NCBI RefSeq assembly: GCF_020024835.1
Contig: NZ_JAHHTD010000034.1
Location: 1-13,652, forward strand
Direction of reading: 5' to 3'
Source: Campylobacter sp.
Lineage (GTDB): Bacteria > Campylobacterota > Campylobacteria > Campylobacterales > Campylobacteraceae
Length of the DNA: 13,652 nt
In this document: positions 5,624 to 13,650 of the stretch, piece after piece
Layout of the letters: every line of letters begins with the position of its first letter
Position numbering within the stretch: the first letter of the stretch is position 1
Notes under the pieces: model-generated
What the model saw: the letters and a program-made list of their open reading frames with translations, nothing else
Told to the model about the DNA's origin: nothing
Databases searched by the model: none
Translations under genes and position numbers: made by a program

Positions 5624-6280
5624 ATGAAAAAAAATCTTATATTTACATTCGTCATTTTAGGATTATTCTTAGGGGCTTGCGCTACAAAAAAAACTACAGA
5701 TTTGTATAATCTTAGCTCTATTGAGTGGTATCAGCAAATCATAAAAGATCTACAAGAAAAAAATCTTGAACTAGCAGATCAACACTATACTTCTATGGCA
5801 GCTGAGCATATAGCCGATCCGCTGTTGGAGCAAACTCTATTAATCTTAGCACAAGCACACATTAATGAAGAACAATATAAATTAGCAAATTTTTATCTTG
5901 ATGAATATCTAAATAAATTTGGAGATTCTCAAAATATTGCATATATTCGATATTTAAAAATTAAAGCTAAATTTGATTCTTTTGCAGTTCCAAATCGCAA
6001 TCAAGCCTTAATGTTAAAAACTATCAAAGAAATTCAAGAATATAATAAAAATTATCCAAATGTCCAGTATAACGACTTAATTAATACTATGCTTACTAAG
6101 TTTAATCTTGCTGTTTTTTATCTTGATTCTAGTATAGCTGAACTTTATAAAAAACTTGATAGAGAAGAAAGTTATGAAATTTATAAAGAAAAATTAGACG
6201 ATTCTAGTTTTAAAAACACAGATATGATTAAACCAGAACTTCCATGGTATAGAAAAATATTTGAAGAAGGCACATTATAA
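5624..6280 (+). CDS. bamD: outer membrane assembly lipoprotein BamD (ComL-type)
   Basis: This 218-residue lipoprotein is the likely BamD, a part of the BAM complex that inserts beta-barrel proteins into the outer membrane. The N-terminus MKKNLIFTFVILGLFLGAC has a lipobox LGAC with Cys19 as the lipidated residue. The next residue is Ala, not Asp, so outer-membrane sorting is expected. The mature part is helical and contains tetratricopeptide-like pairs, for example around residues 35-60 and 72-98 (EQYKLANFYLDEYLNKFGD), as in BamD/YfiO. It is a little shorter than E. coli BamD (245). AAGG at 5613-5616 is the ribosome binding site. The stop overlaps the lon start by 1 nt (TAATG), so the two are co-translated. 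The same bamD-lon pair is known in C. jejuni (Cj1074c-Cj1073c). Confidence 0.85.
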   Translation: MKKNLIFTFVILGLFLGACATKKTTDLYNLSSIEWYQQIIKDLQEKNLELADQHYTSMAAEHIADPLLEQTLLILAQAHINEEQYKLANFYLDEYLNKFGDSQNIAYIRYLKIKAKFDSFAVPNRNQALMLKTIKEIQEYNKNYPNVQYNDLINTMLTKFNLAVFYLDSSIAELYKKLDREESYEIYKEKLDDSSFKNTDMIKPELPWYRKIFEEGTL

Positions 6281-8658
6281 TGAAAATAGACAATAATCAA
6301 AATTACCCTGCACAACTTCCAGTACTTGTAGAAGATGAGTTATTTTTATATCCTTTTATGATCACTCCTATTTTTTTAAGTGATATACAAAATATCAAAG
6401 CTTTAGATTTAGCCATACAAAATGAAACTATGATATTTGTTGCTCCTTCAAAAATAGAAGGCGGAAGGAATTTTGATGATATTTATGATTGCGGAGTTAT
6501 CGGAAATATTATGAGAAAAGTTCCACTTCCAGATGGTAGGATTAAAATTTTATTTCAAGGTTATGCAAAAGCTAAGATTCTTAAACCAATTTCTAGCGAT
6601 CCTTTAATTGCTTTAGTAGATCTAATTTATCAAGAAGCATTATGTTCTACAAAAAAAGAAGCTATTATTGAGGTATTAAAAGAAAAAACTAAAGCTTTAT
6701 CTATGATTAGTCATTATTTTCCACCAGATCTTTTAAGGACTATTGAAGAAGATAGTGATCCTAGTAGAATTTGTGATTTAATACTAAATTCTATCAAAAT
6801 TAAAAAATACCAAGCATATAATTTTTTCATAGAAACAAATGTAGAAACTAAGCTTTTAAATTTAATCGACCATCTTGCCAAGGAAATAGAAGCTAATAAA
6901 ATACAAAAAGAAATCAAAAACAAGGTGCATTCTAAGATAGACAAAGTCAATAAAGAATACTTTCTTAAAGAGCAATTAAAGCAAATTCAAAGAGAGTTAG
7001 GGAGTGATATACAAAAAGAAAGTGAAGTTGAAGAATACAATAAAAAATTAGAAAACAAAAAACCTTTTATGTATGAAGAAGCGTATAAAGAAATCAAAAA
7101 ACAAATACAAAAATATGAAAGAATACATCAGGATAATTCTGAAGCTTCTATGGTGCAAACTTACATAGAAACCGTCTTAGATATACCATTTGAGTATTCT
7201 TCGAAAAAAAGATTAAATTTATTAAATGTATCTAAACAATTAAACACAGATCATTATGCTTTAGAAAAACCAAAAGAGCGTATTGAAGAATATTTTGCCG
7301 TTAAAGAGCTTTTAGAAAAACGCAAAATAAAAGATAAAGATGGTGCCAAAGTAATTTTATGTTTAGTCGGTCCTCCAGGAGTCGGTAAAACTTCACTTGC
7401 TAATTCAATTGCCAAAGCTTTAAAAAGAGAATTAGTTCGTATAGCTCTTGGTGGTCTTGAAGATGTAAATGAGCTAAGAGGTCATAGAAGAACTTACATA
7501 GGGGCTATGCCAGGGCGTATAGTTCAAGGACTTATTGAAGCAAAGCAAAGTAACCCTGTAGTTGTTTTAGATGAGATAGATAAGCTAAGTCGTAACCATA
7601 GAGGCGATCCTAGTGCTGTTTTACTAGAAATTTTAGACCCAGAACAAAATACTAAATTTAGAGATTATTATCTAAATTTCAATATAGATTTAAGTAAAAT
7701 TATATTTATAGCAACTGCAAATGACGCAAGCTCAATCCCTGCTGCTTTAAAAGATAGAATGGAATTTATAGAACTTAGCTCATATACTCCTCAAGAAAAA
7801 TTTCAAATTGCAAAAAATTTTTTAATTCCTGATGAAATAAAAAAACATGGTCTTAAAGGTAAAGAAATTTCTTTTGATAAAAAAGCTATAGAATTAATCA
7901 TTAGTGATTATACAAGAGAATCAGGAGTTAGAAATTTAAGAAGAGAGCTTGCTAAAATATGCAGGAAATGTATTAAAAAATTTCTCTTAGATCAAGATTT
8001 TAATACTATAAAAATTACCACAAAAAATATACAAGAATTCCTTGATAAAAAAGTATTTGAAATAGAAAAGCACGAAAAAGAAAATAAAATTGGACAAGTC
8101 AATGGATTAGCTTGGACTGCTGTAGGTGGTGATGTTTTAAAAATTGAAGCTATTAAAATTAAAGGTAAAGGTGAGCTTATGCTTACAGGAAGTTTAGGCG
8201 ATGTAATGAAGGAATCTGCTAAAATCGCATTTAGCTTAGTTAAAAATTTAATTGATCAAAATATCATTAAAATTCCAAAAAATATCATTTATAAAAATGA
8301 TGAAAATGCTTACAACCTATACAATTTACACATTCATGTTCCAGATGGTGCTACACCTAAAGATGGTCCAAGTGCAGGTATAACTATTACGACTGCTATT
8401 GCATCTATATTTAGTGATAAAAAAGTAAAATCTGATATTGCTATGACAGGTGAAATCGATCTTATGGGTAATGTTTTACCAATAGGTGGTTTAAAAGAAA
8501 AACTTATTGCAGCATATAAAGCTGAAATAAAAATAGCTATCATTCCATATAAAAATTTTGAAAGAGACTTAAAAGATATTCCTCAAGAAGTTATAAAAAA
8601 TATGAAAATTGTGGGTGTAAAAAATTTAGAGGAAGTATTAAAAATTGCTCTTATTTAA
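6280..8658 (+). CDS. lon: ATP-dependent protease La (Lon)
   Basis: Lon is a cytoplasmic hexameric AAA+ protease that degrades misfolded and some regulatory proteins. Its 792 residues are full length. Residues 1 to about 210 form the LON substrate-binding domain (LPVLVEDELFLYPFMITPIF), and a Lys/Glu-rich coiled coil follows (about 215-270). The ATPase domain has Walker A GPPGVGKT at 364-371 and Walker B VVVLDEID at 427-434. The C-terminal protease domain has the Ser-Lys dyad: Ser698 in PKDGPSAG and Lys741 in GGLKEK, 43 residues apart as in E. coli (679/722). All key residues are present. The start overlaps the bamD stop, with GAAGG a few bases upstream inside bamD. A hairpin directly follows the stop codon. 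Expression would depend on the bamD promoter. Confidence 0.97.
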   Translation: MKIDNNQNYPAQLPVLVEDELFLYPFMITPIFLSDIQNIKALDLAIQNETMIFVAPSKIEGGRNFDDIYDCGVIGNIMRKVPLPDGRIKILFQGYAKAKILKPISSDPLIALVDLIYQEALCSTKKEAIIEVLKEKTKALSMISHYFPPDLLRTIEEDSDPSRICDLILNSIKIKKYQAYNFFIETNVETKLLNLIDHLAKEIEANKIQKEIKNKVHSKIDKVNKEYFLKEQLKQIQRELGSDIQKESEVEEYNKKLENKKPFMYEEAYKEIKKQIQKYERIHQDNSEASMVQTYIETVLDIPFEYSSKKRLNLLNVSKQLNTDHYALEKPKERIEEYFAVKELLEKRKIKDKDGAKVILCLVGPPGVGKTSLANSIAKALKRELVRIALGGLEDVNELRGHRRTYIGAMPGRIVQGLIEAKQSNPVVVLDEIDKLSRNHRGDPSAVLLEILDPEQNTKFRDYYLNFNIDLSKIIFIATANDASSIPAALKDRMEFIELSSYTPQEKFQIAKNFLIPDEIKKHGLKGKEISFDKKAIELIISDYTRESGVRNLRRELAKICRKCIKKFLLDQDFNTIKITTKNIQEFLDKKVFEIEKHEKENKIGQVNGLAWTAVGGDVLKIEAIKIKGKGELMLTGSLGDVMKESAKIAFSLVKNLIDQNIIKIPKNIIYKNDENAYNLYNLHIHVPDGATPKDGPSAGITITTAIASIFSDKKVKSDIAMTGEIDLMGNVLPIGGLKEKLIAAYKAEIKIAIIPYKNFERDLKDIPQEVIKNMKIVGVKNLEEVLKIALI

Positions 8659-8683
8659 GCTAGAATTTTATATTTCTAGCTTA
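8656..8683 (+). terminator. terminator hairpin after lon
   Basis: AAGCTAGAA (8657-8665) pairs with TTCTAGCTT (8674-8682) around an 8-nt loop, and one more T-A pair can form using the lon stop codon. TTTT follows after a short gap (8684-8687). A near-identical hairpin lies after pepP at 12155-12181. Confidence 0.7.
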
Positions 8684-8761
8684 TTTTAAGTATTATACAC
8701 AATATCTATTTAAATTTTTAAACACAACAAAAATCATCATTTAAAAATAACAAAGTGCCAT

Positions 8762-8799
8762 ATTGTAACACAATCAATATCAATATATATTATTTGATA
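8762..8799. promoter_or_regulatory. two palindromes upstream of dtpT, possible operators
   Basis: ATTGT-AAC-ACAAT (8762-8774) is a 5-bp inverted repeat with a 3-nt centre. Just downstream, TATCAA (8778-8783) and TTGATA (8794-8799) form a 6-bp inverted repeat 10 nt apart. Both lie 25-65 nt upstream of the dtpT -10 box, where a regulator could act. The DNA here is so AT-rich that chance is a real alternative. Confidence 0.25.
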
Positions 8800-8824
8800 A
8801 AATAATAGTAATTTTATGTTATTC

Positions 8825-8830
8825 TATAAT
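8825..8830 (+). promoter_or_regulatory. predicted sigma-70 -10 box for dtpT-pepP
   Basis: TATAAT lies 27 nt before the dtpT ATG, with a T-rich upstream stretch and a start expected near 8837. A second candidate, TGATAAAAT (8795-8803), lies 22 nt further upstream. The rest of the 198-nt gap between lon and dtpT holds the lon terminator and two small palindromes, and I see no gene in it. Confidence 0.5.
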
Positions 8831-8856
8831 CAAAAATCAACAACTAAGGAAAGCAA

Positions 8857-10362
8857 ATGCAAAATTTAGACAAAGCATTTTTAGGTCATCCAAAACCATT
8901 ATTTAGCTTATCAATGACAGAGCTTTGGGAGCGATTTTCCTTTTATGGAATTCGTCCTTTATTAGTTCTTTTTATGGCAGCTAGTGTCAGTATGGGAGGC
9001 TTAAATATAAGCAAAGAGGAAGCTGCTGCTATAGCTGGAATTTTTGGAGGCTGTCTGTATCTTGCAGCCTTGCCTGGAGGCTGGTTAGCCGATAATTATC
9101 TAGGGCAAAAAAAAGCTATATTTATAGGGTCTATCATTATAGCTTTTGGGCACTTGTCGATAGCTTTATCTATATTTAATTCAGTAATGTTTTTTATTGG
9201 TTTAGCTCTTATTGTCATAGGAACAGGACTTTTTAAAACTTGTGCTTCTGTTATGGTTGGTATGCTATATACTCAAGAAGATCCAAGACGCGATTCAGGT
9301 TTTACAATTTTTTATATGGGAATCAATCTAGGAGCTTTTATAGCTCCTTTAATTTGTGGTTTTTTACAAGTAAAATATGGTTGGCATATAGGCTTTGGTG
9401 CTGGTGGCATAGGTATGCTTATTGCTTTACTTATTTTTTATTTTAAAACTATTCCTGATTTAGTTGATTTTGATAAAAATGTAGGGATTAAATATCCTTG
9501 GGATAAACCTATAAAATATCATAAAAATATTTTATGGGTTATTGTAATAGCCGCTGTAGTTTTAATCGCTTTATCTTTTCTTCTTTTTGGAGGATTTGTC
9601 AAATTAAATCCTATAGTCATCGCAAAAAATATGATATTTATCATCTTATTTTATGCTGGAATTTATTTTTTATATTTATTTTTCTTTAGCTCTTTAAATA
9701 ACACTGAAAAAAAGAAATTATTAGTTTTTATTATTTTATTTTTCTCAGCTGCTGTGTTTTGGTCTGTTTTTGAACAACAATACACTTCTTTTAACTTTTT
9801 TGCAGACTCATTGACTAATAGAAATATACTAGGATTTGAAATTCCAACTGTATGGTTTCAATCTATAAACGCCTTATTTATTATAATATTTGCACCAATA
9901 ATAGCATTTATATGGACTATTTTAGCTAGAATGAATTTTGAAGTTTCTTCTATCATCAAATTTACATTAGGATTAATAGGAGCAGCATTAGGTTTTTTTG
10001 TAATGGTTTTAGCTTCAAAAAGTGTGATAAATAGCAATGATCTTGCTTCTCCTTTATGGCTAATACTAAGCTTTTTCTTTATGACACTTGGAGAGCTTTG
10101 CTTAAGTCCAGTAGGACTATCTTTAATGACAAAAATAGCACCAAATTTAATAAAAGCCCAAGTAATGGGACTTTGGTTTGTTAGCCTATCTTTAGGAAAT
10201 ATCATAGCAGGTTTAATTGGAGGTGAAGCAATCAAAAATGAAGCTGGTGCTTTAGTCGATTTATTTTCTCAGTGCATATGGATTCTTTTAGGTATGGCTC
10301 TTATTTTATTTATCTTCAAAAATAAAATCAACAAAATGATACATATTAAGGATATAAAATGA
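8857..10362 (+). CDS. dtpT: proton-coupled di/tripeptide transporter (POT/PTR2 family)
   Basis: This 501-residue inner-membrane protein has about 12-14 membrane helices and imports di- and tripeptides with protons. The POT signature is clear: ELWERFSFYGIRPLL in helix 1 carries the conserved ExxER (Glu22, Glu25, Arg26) needed for proton coupling. A PTR2 motif FYMGINLGAFIAPLICG lies near residues 151-167, and FFFMTLGELCLSPVGLSL near 408-425 is the conserved late-helix motif. The start has AAGGA about 10 nt upstream. The gene overlaps pepP by 4 nt (ATGA), so uptake and peptide cleavage are made together. In C. jejuni NCTC 11168 I recall the related gene (Cj0654c) as disrupted; this copy is intact. 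The exact substrate range cannot be read from sequence, so the symbol indicates the family member. Confidence 0.88.
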   Translation: MQNLDKAFLGHPKPLFSLSMTELWERFSFYGIRPLLVLFMAASVSMGGLNISKEEAAAIAGIFGGCLYLAALPGGWLADNYLGQKKAIFIGSIIIAFGHLSIALSIFNSVMFFIGLALIVIGTGLFKTCASVMVGMLYTQEDPRRDSGFTIFYMGINLGAFIAPLICGFLQVKYGWHIGFGAGGIGMLIALLIFYFKTIPDLVDFDKNVGIKYPWDKPIKYHKNILWVIVIAAVVLIALSFLLFGGFVKLNPIVIAKNMIFIILFYAGIYFLYLFFFSSLNNTEKKKLLVFIILFFSAAVFWSVFEQQYTSFNFFADSLTNRNILGFEIPTVWFQSINALFIIIFAPIIAFIWTILARMNFEVSSIIKFTLGLIGAALGFFVMVLASKSVINSNDLASPLWLILSFFFMTLGELCLSPVGLSLMTKIAPNLIKAQVMGLWFVSLSLGNIIAGLIGGEAIKNEAGALVDLFSQCIWILLGMALILFIFKNKINKMIHIKDIK

Positions 10363-12143
10363 ATATTTACAAAGAAAGAATTGAAAAATTACAAGAGTTG
10401 ATGAAAAATAACAATATAGATATTTATGTTATTTTAAGTGCAGATCCACATTTGAGTGAGTATCTGCCAGAATACTATAAAAGCAAAGTTTTTATGAGTG
10501 GTTTTAGTGGTTCTGTTGGCACTTTAGTTTTTACACAAACACAATCTTATTTATGGGTAGATGGGCGTTACTGGTTACAAGCTGAAGAAGAATTAAAAGG
10601 TAGCGGTGTTGTGTTGCAAAAGCAAGATAGCTCTAATACTTTTTTACAATGGATTAAAAAAAATAACTATGATAAAAAAAATATTTTAGGAATAGATTTT
10701 GCCATTTTACCTTTGGAAATTTTAAGAGAATTAAATAAATACATCAGTGTTGTTGATAAAGATTTTATTAGTGATTTATGGAAAGAGCGTCCTAGCTTAC
10801 CAACAAATAAAATTTACGAACACGAAGAAAAATATTGCTCATATACAAGAAAAGAAAAATTGCAAATGATAAGAGAGCAAATGCTTAAACTTAACACAAA
10901 AGCACATCTTATTTCTAGTATAGATGATATAGCGTGGATTACAAATTTAAGAGGATCAGATGTATCATATAATCCTGTTTTTCTAAGTCATTTTTTGATT
11001 TTAGAACATACAAGTTATCTTTTTATTGACATAAAAAAAATCGAATCATCATTGATAGAAAAACTAAAACAAGATGGTATAGAACTTAGACCATATGAGT
11101 ATATACAAGATGAACTCAAAAAACTTCATCATATAAATTTATTAATAGAGCCAGCAAAAATGACAGCATTATTGGTTAATACTTTAGATCAAAGTGTTAC
11201 CATTGTAGAACATTTAAACCCTAGCACTAATTTAAAATCACAAAAAAATGCTAAAGAAATTGCTTTTATTGAAGAAGCTATGATTGAAGATGGAGTTGCA
11301 TTATGTAAATTTTTTGCTTGGCTAGAAGAAGCTATAAAAAATGATCAAAAAATTAGCGAACTTGATATAGATAAAGAAGTTACAAAATTTAGATCTCAAA
11401 GCCCTTACTATATAAGTAATAGTTTTGCGACTATAGCAGGATTTAATGCTAATTCCGCATTTGCACATTATAAAGCAACAGATAAAAGTTATGCCTACTT
11501 ACAAAAAGATGGTTTATTATTATTAGACTCTGGTGGTCAATACAAAAATGGAACAACAGATATCACTAGAGTTGTCCCGGTGGGAAAAATGAATGCTGAA
11601 CAAATTCATGATTATACTTTAGTTTTAAAAGCTCACATTGCAATGTCAAGAACAATTTTTCCTGAAAATATTGCTACGCCATTACTTGATGCTATCACTC
11701 GTGCTCCATTATGGGAAGAACAACTTGATTATATGCACGGCACAGGACACGGGGTGGGATATTTTTTAAATGTTCATGAAGGTCCGCAAGTCCTTTCATA
11801 TTTTGCTCCAATTCTTGAAAAAAATAAAGCTAAAGAAGGAATGGTAACATCTATAGAGCCTGGAATATATAGATCTGGCAAATGGGGAATAAGACTTGAA
11901 AATTTAGTTGTTCATACTAAAATACAAAATCAAAAAAATACTGGATTTGGAGATTTTTTATATTTTAAACCTCTTACCCTTTGTCCTTTTGAGCCTAGTT
12001 GTATAGATTTAACTTTATTAGATCAAAAAGAAAAAAATTGGCTAAATAATTATCACCAAGAAGTTTTTCAAAAACTTTCCCCTAAATTAGCTAATGATAC
12101 AAAATCTTTACAATGGCTCACAATACGAACTCAAGCTATTTGA
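10359..12143 (+). CDS. pepP: Xaa-Pro aminopeptidase (M24B family)
   Basis: The enzyme removes an N-terminal residue when the second one is proline. This 594-residue protein is the long three-domain form (like eukaryotic XPNPEP1) rather than the 440-residue E. coli PepP. Two creatinase-like N-terminal domains fill about 1-300 (YVILSADPHLSEYLPEYY, LWVDGRYWLQAEEEL). The pita-bread catalytic domain has all five metal ligands: Asp390 (LLLDSGG), Asp401 (GTTDITR), His464 (HGTGHGVG), Glu500 (SIEPGIY) and Glu514 (IRLENLVV). His460 and His473 are likely proton-shuttle residues. There is no signal peptide, so it acts in the cytoplasm. AAGGAT upstream and a 4-nt overlap with dtpT indicate coupled translation. 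A hairpin at 12155-12181 ends the operon. Confidence 0.93.
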   Translation: MNIYKERIEKLQELMKNNNIDIYVILSADPHLSEYLPEYYKSKVFMSGFSGSVGTLVFTQTQSYLWVDGRYWLQAEEELKGSGVVLQKQDSSNTFLQWIKKNNYDKKNILGIDFAILPLEILRELNKYISVVDKDFISDLWKERPSLPTNKIYEHEEKYCSYTRKEKLQMIREQMLKLNTKAHLISSIDDIAWITNLRGSDVSYNPVFLSHFLILEHTSYLFIDIKKIESSLIEKLKQDGIELRPYEYIQDELKKLHHINLLIEPAKMTALLVNTLDQSVTIVEHLNPSTNLKSQKNAKEIAFIEEAMIEDGVALCKFFAWLEEAIKNDQKISELDIDKEVTKFRSQSPYYISNSFATIAGFNANSAFAHYKATDKSYAYLQKDGLLLLDSGGQYKNGTTDITRVVPVGKMNAEQIHDYTLVLKAHIAMSRTIFPENIATPLLDAITRAPLWEEQLDYMHGTGHGVGYFLNVHEGPQVLSYFAPILEKNKAKEGMVTSIEPGIYRSGKWGIRLENLVVHTKIQNQKNTGFGDFLYFKPLTLCPFEPSCIDLTLLDQKEKNWLNNYHQEVFQKLSPKLANDTKSLQWLTIRTQAI

Positions 12144-12154
12144 CAAATTTATTA

Positions 12155-12181
12155 AAGCTAGAAGTTTTATGCTTCTAGCTT
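12155..12181 (+). terminator. terminator hairpin after pepP
   Basis: AAGCTAGAAG (12155-12164) pairs perfectly with CTTCTAGCTT (12172-12181) around the loop TTTTATG. It is close to the hairpin behind lon. The 3' side is T-rich (TGATATTAATTTATT) but has no unbroken T-run. The rest of the 200-nt gap to ilvA (12144-12343) holds no gene that I can see, and no clear terminator for leftward ilvA. Confidence 0.65.
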
Positions 12182-12343
12182 GATATTAATTTATTTATAT
12201 TTACTCTTAGTTTTTCCCAGAAAATAACTAAATTTAATATTTTATTATTAAAAAATATCAACTTCATACAAGTTACTTCTTTACAATAATAAACTTATAA
12301 AAATTTAATTATTTATAATCTATATTATCATACTCTAATCATT

Positions 12344-13555
12344 TTATAAAATTTCATTAAAATGAAAACCTTTTTCAAAAAGTAATTTTCTAACTAATTC
12401 TTGATGTTGAGCTCCTTTAGTTTCTAAAGTAATAGAAATCATTGCATCACCATAATCTAATTTAGTTGAAAATCTATCATAATCAATTTTTACTATATTT
12501 GCATTTGCCTCCTTAATAGCATCACTTAAACTCATTAAAGCTCCAGGTTTATCTACCAATGTTACATTAATATACATCTTTCTAAAGGATTTAAATAGAC
12601 CTTTTTCTATAATGATATTTAACATCTGTGCATCTATATTTCCACCACTTAATACAACACCTATTTTTTTACTTCCATTTAAATTTACTTTTTTGTGTAA
12701 AAGCGCAGCAACAGCAGAAGCTCCCGCTCCTTCAACTACAATCTTATGTTTTTCAAGTAAATATAATACCGCATTTGCAATCTCTTCATCATCTACTTGT
12801 ATAAAATCATCTACACATTTAAGTATAATATTAAAATTAATTTTATTAACATCTCTTACTGCTATACCATCAGCAATAGTTCTTACAGATTTTGAATTTA
12901 TAATACTTTTATTATGAAAACTCTCAAACATTGCAGGAGCACCTTTTGCACTAATTCCAATTATTTTTATATTTGGATTAATTTGTTTTGCAGCACTAGC
13001 AATACCACTAATTAATCCACCGCCTCCAACAGGAACTAAAATCATATCTAAATCACCAATCTCATCAAGCATTTCAAGTATCAAAGTTCCCTGCCCTGCC
13101 ATAATATTTTCATTTTCAAAAGGATGGATAAAATTTAAAGCATATTCTTTAGCATAGTCTAAAGCAAAAGCATAAGCTTCATCAAAATTATCACCTTTAA
13201 GTATTACTTGAGCACCTAAATTTTTTGTCGCACTAACCTTTAAAAGCGGAGTAGATTCAGGCATAATTATCACTGCTTTAATACCAAATTTTTTAGCACT
13301 TATAGCCACTCCTTGGGCATGATTTCCAGCACTTGCTGCAATAACCCCTTGAGCTTTTTGCTCTTTACTTAAATTTGCTATAGCATTATAAGCACCCCGT
13401 ATCTTATACGCTCCAGTCTTTTGCAAATTCTCACATTTTAAAAAAATTTCAGAGTGTAAAAAATCACTCAAAAAAGAAGAATATACAAATGGGGTTTTAA
13501 AAATAAATTCAGATATTTGTTGCTTTGCTTGATAAATTTTATTTAATTTTATCAT
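12344..13555 (-). CDS. ilvA: threonine ammonia-lyase (threonine dehydratase)
   Basis: The enzyme uses pyridoxal phosphate to convert threonine to 2-oxobutanoate and ammonia, the first step to isoleucine or a route of threonine breakdown. The PLP lysine is Lys51 in TGAYKIRGAYNA. SAGNHAQG (75-82) matches the substrate loop, and the phosphate is held by GGGG (177-180) in VPVGGGGLISG. The C-terminus (about 325-403) is a single ACT-type domain (VTLVDKPGALMSLSDAI). The 403 residues match the short ilvA/tdcB-like form usual in Campylobacter, rather than the 514-residue E. coli IlvA with two ACT-like domains. Whether it is inhibited by isoleucine cannot be read from sequence. The start has AAGGAAAG upstream. 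It is transcribed toward pepP, so its 3' end faces the pepP terminator. Confidence 0.93.
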   Translation of the reverse strand: MIKLNKIYQAKQQISEFIFKTPFVYSSFLSDFLHSEIFLKCENLQKTGAYKIRGAYNAIANLSKEQKAQGVIAASAGNHAQGVAISAKKFGIKAVIIMPESTPLLKVSATKNLGAQVILKGDNFDEAYAFALDYAKEYALNFIHPFENENIMAGQGTLILEMLDEIGDLDMILVPVGGGGLISGIASAAKQINPNIKIIGISAKGAPAMFESFHNKSIINSKSVRTIADGIAVRDVNKINFNIILKCVDDFIQVDDEEIANAVLYLLEKHKIVVEGAGASAVAALLHKKVNLNGSKKIGVVLSGGNIDAQMLNIIIEKGLFKSFRKMYINVTLVDKPGALMSLSDAIKEANANIVKIDYDRFSTKLDYGDAMISITLETKGAQHQELVRKLLFEKGFHFNEIL

Positions 13556-13590
13556 TTGCTTTCCTTTTTATAATCTTTATTTTAATGTAT

Positions 13591-13650
13591 TTATTTTACA
13601 CAAGGCATACGATATTTAATAAATTTATCCGTTAATAATACCTCAATTAC
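13591..13650 (-). CDS. possible C-terminal end of an upstream leftward gene (partial)
   Basis: On the minus strand one frame is open from the window edge for 19 codons to a TAA, ending in TDKFIKYRMPCVK. The other two minus frames stop at once. It would end 35 nt before ilvA, a normal spacing for co-directional Campylobacter genes. The piece is too short to name and could be chance. Confidence 0.35.
   Translation of the reverse strand, partial: VIEVLLTDKFIKYRMPCVK
13593..13598 (-). promoter_or_regulatory. possible -10 box for ilvA
   Basis: On the minus strand TAAAAT is preceded by TGTG, an extended -10 like form, about 38 nt before the ilvA ATG. It would lie inside the possible end of an upstream gene (13591-13650). 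Confidence 0.3.

Noticed and set aside
5627..5634. A8 run just after the bamD start codon (and A8 in proC at 4391-4398) as phase-variation tracts
   Set aside because: Campylobacter phase variation mainly uses G/C tracts. Such A runs are common in this AT-rich DNA and both frames are intact, so no switch is claimed.
6714..6950. Antisense open frame inside lon
   Set aside because: It lies wholly opposite a well-conserved Lon domain, with Leu/Ser/Ile-rich shadow composition typical of the complement of Lys/Glu-rich coding DNA.
9858..10235. 125-codon open frame opposite dtpT
   Set aside because: The length is notable but it is fully antisense to conserved POT helices, has no recognisable motif and no ribosome binding site that I can see.
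12260..12274. AACTT-CATAC-AAGTT inverted repeat between pepP and ilvA
   Set aside because: A 5-bp stem with no T-run in either direction is too weak to call a terminator or operator.
12612..12917. 101-codon rightward open frame inside ilvA
   Set aside because: It is antisense to the ilvA region between the PLP site and the ACT domain. Its Ser/Thr/Ile-rich translation is a shadow of the real gene.
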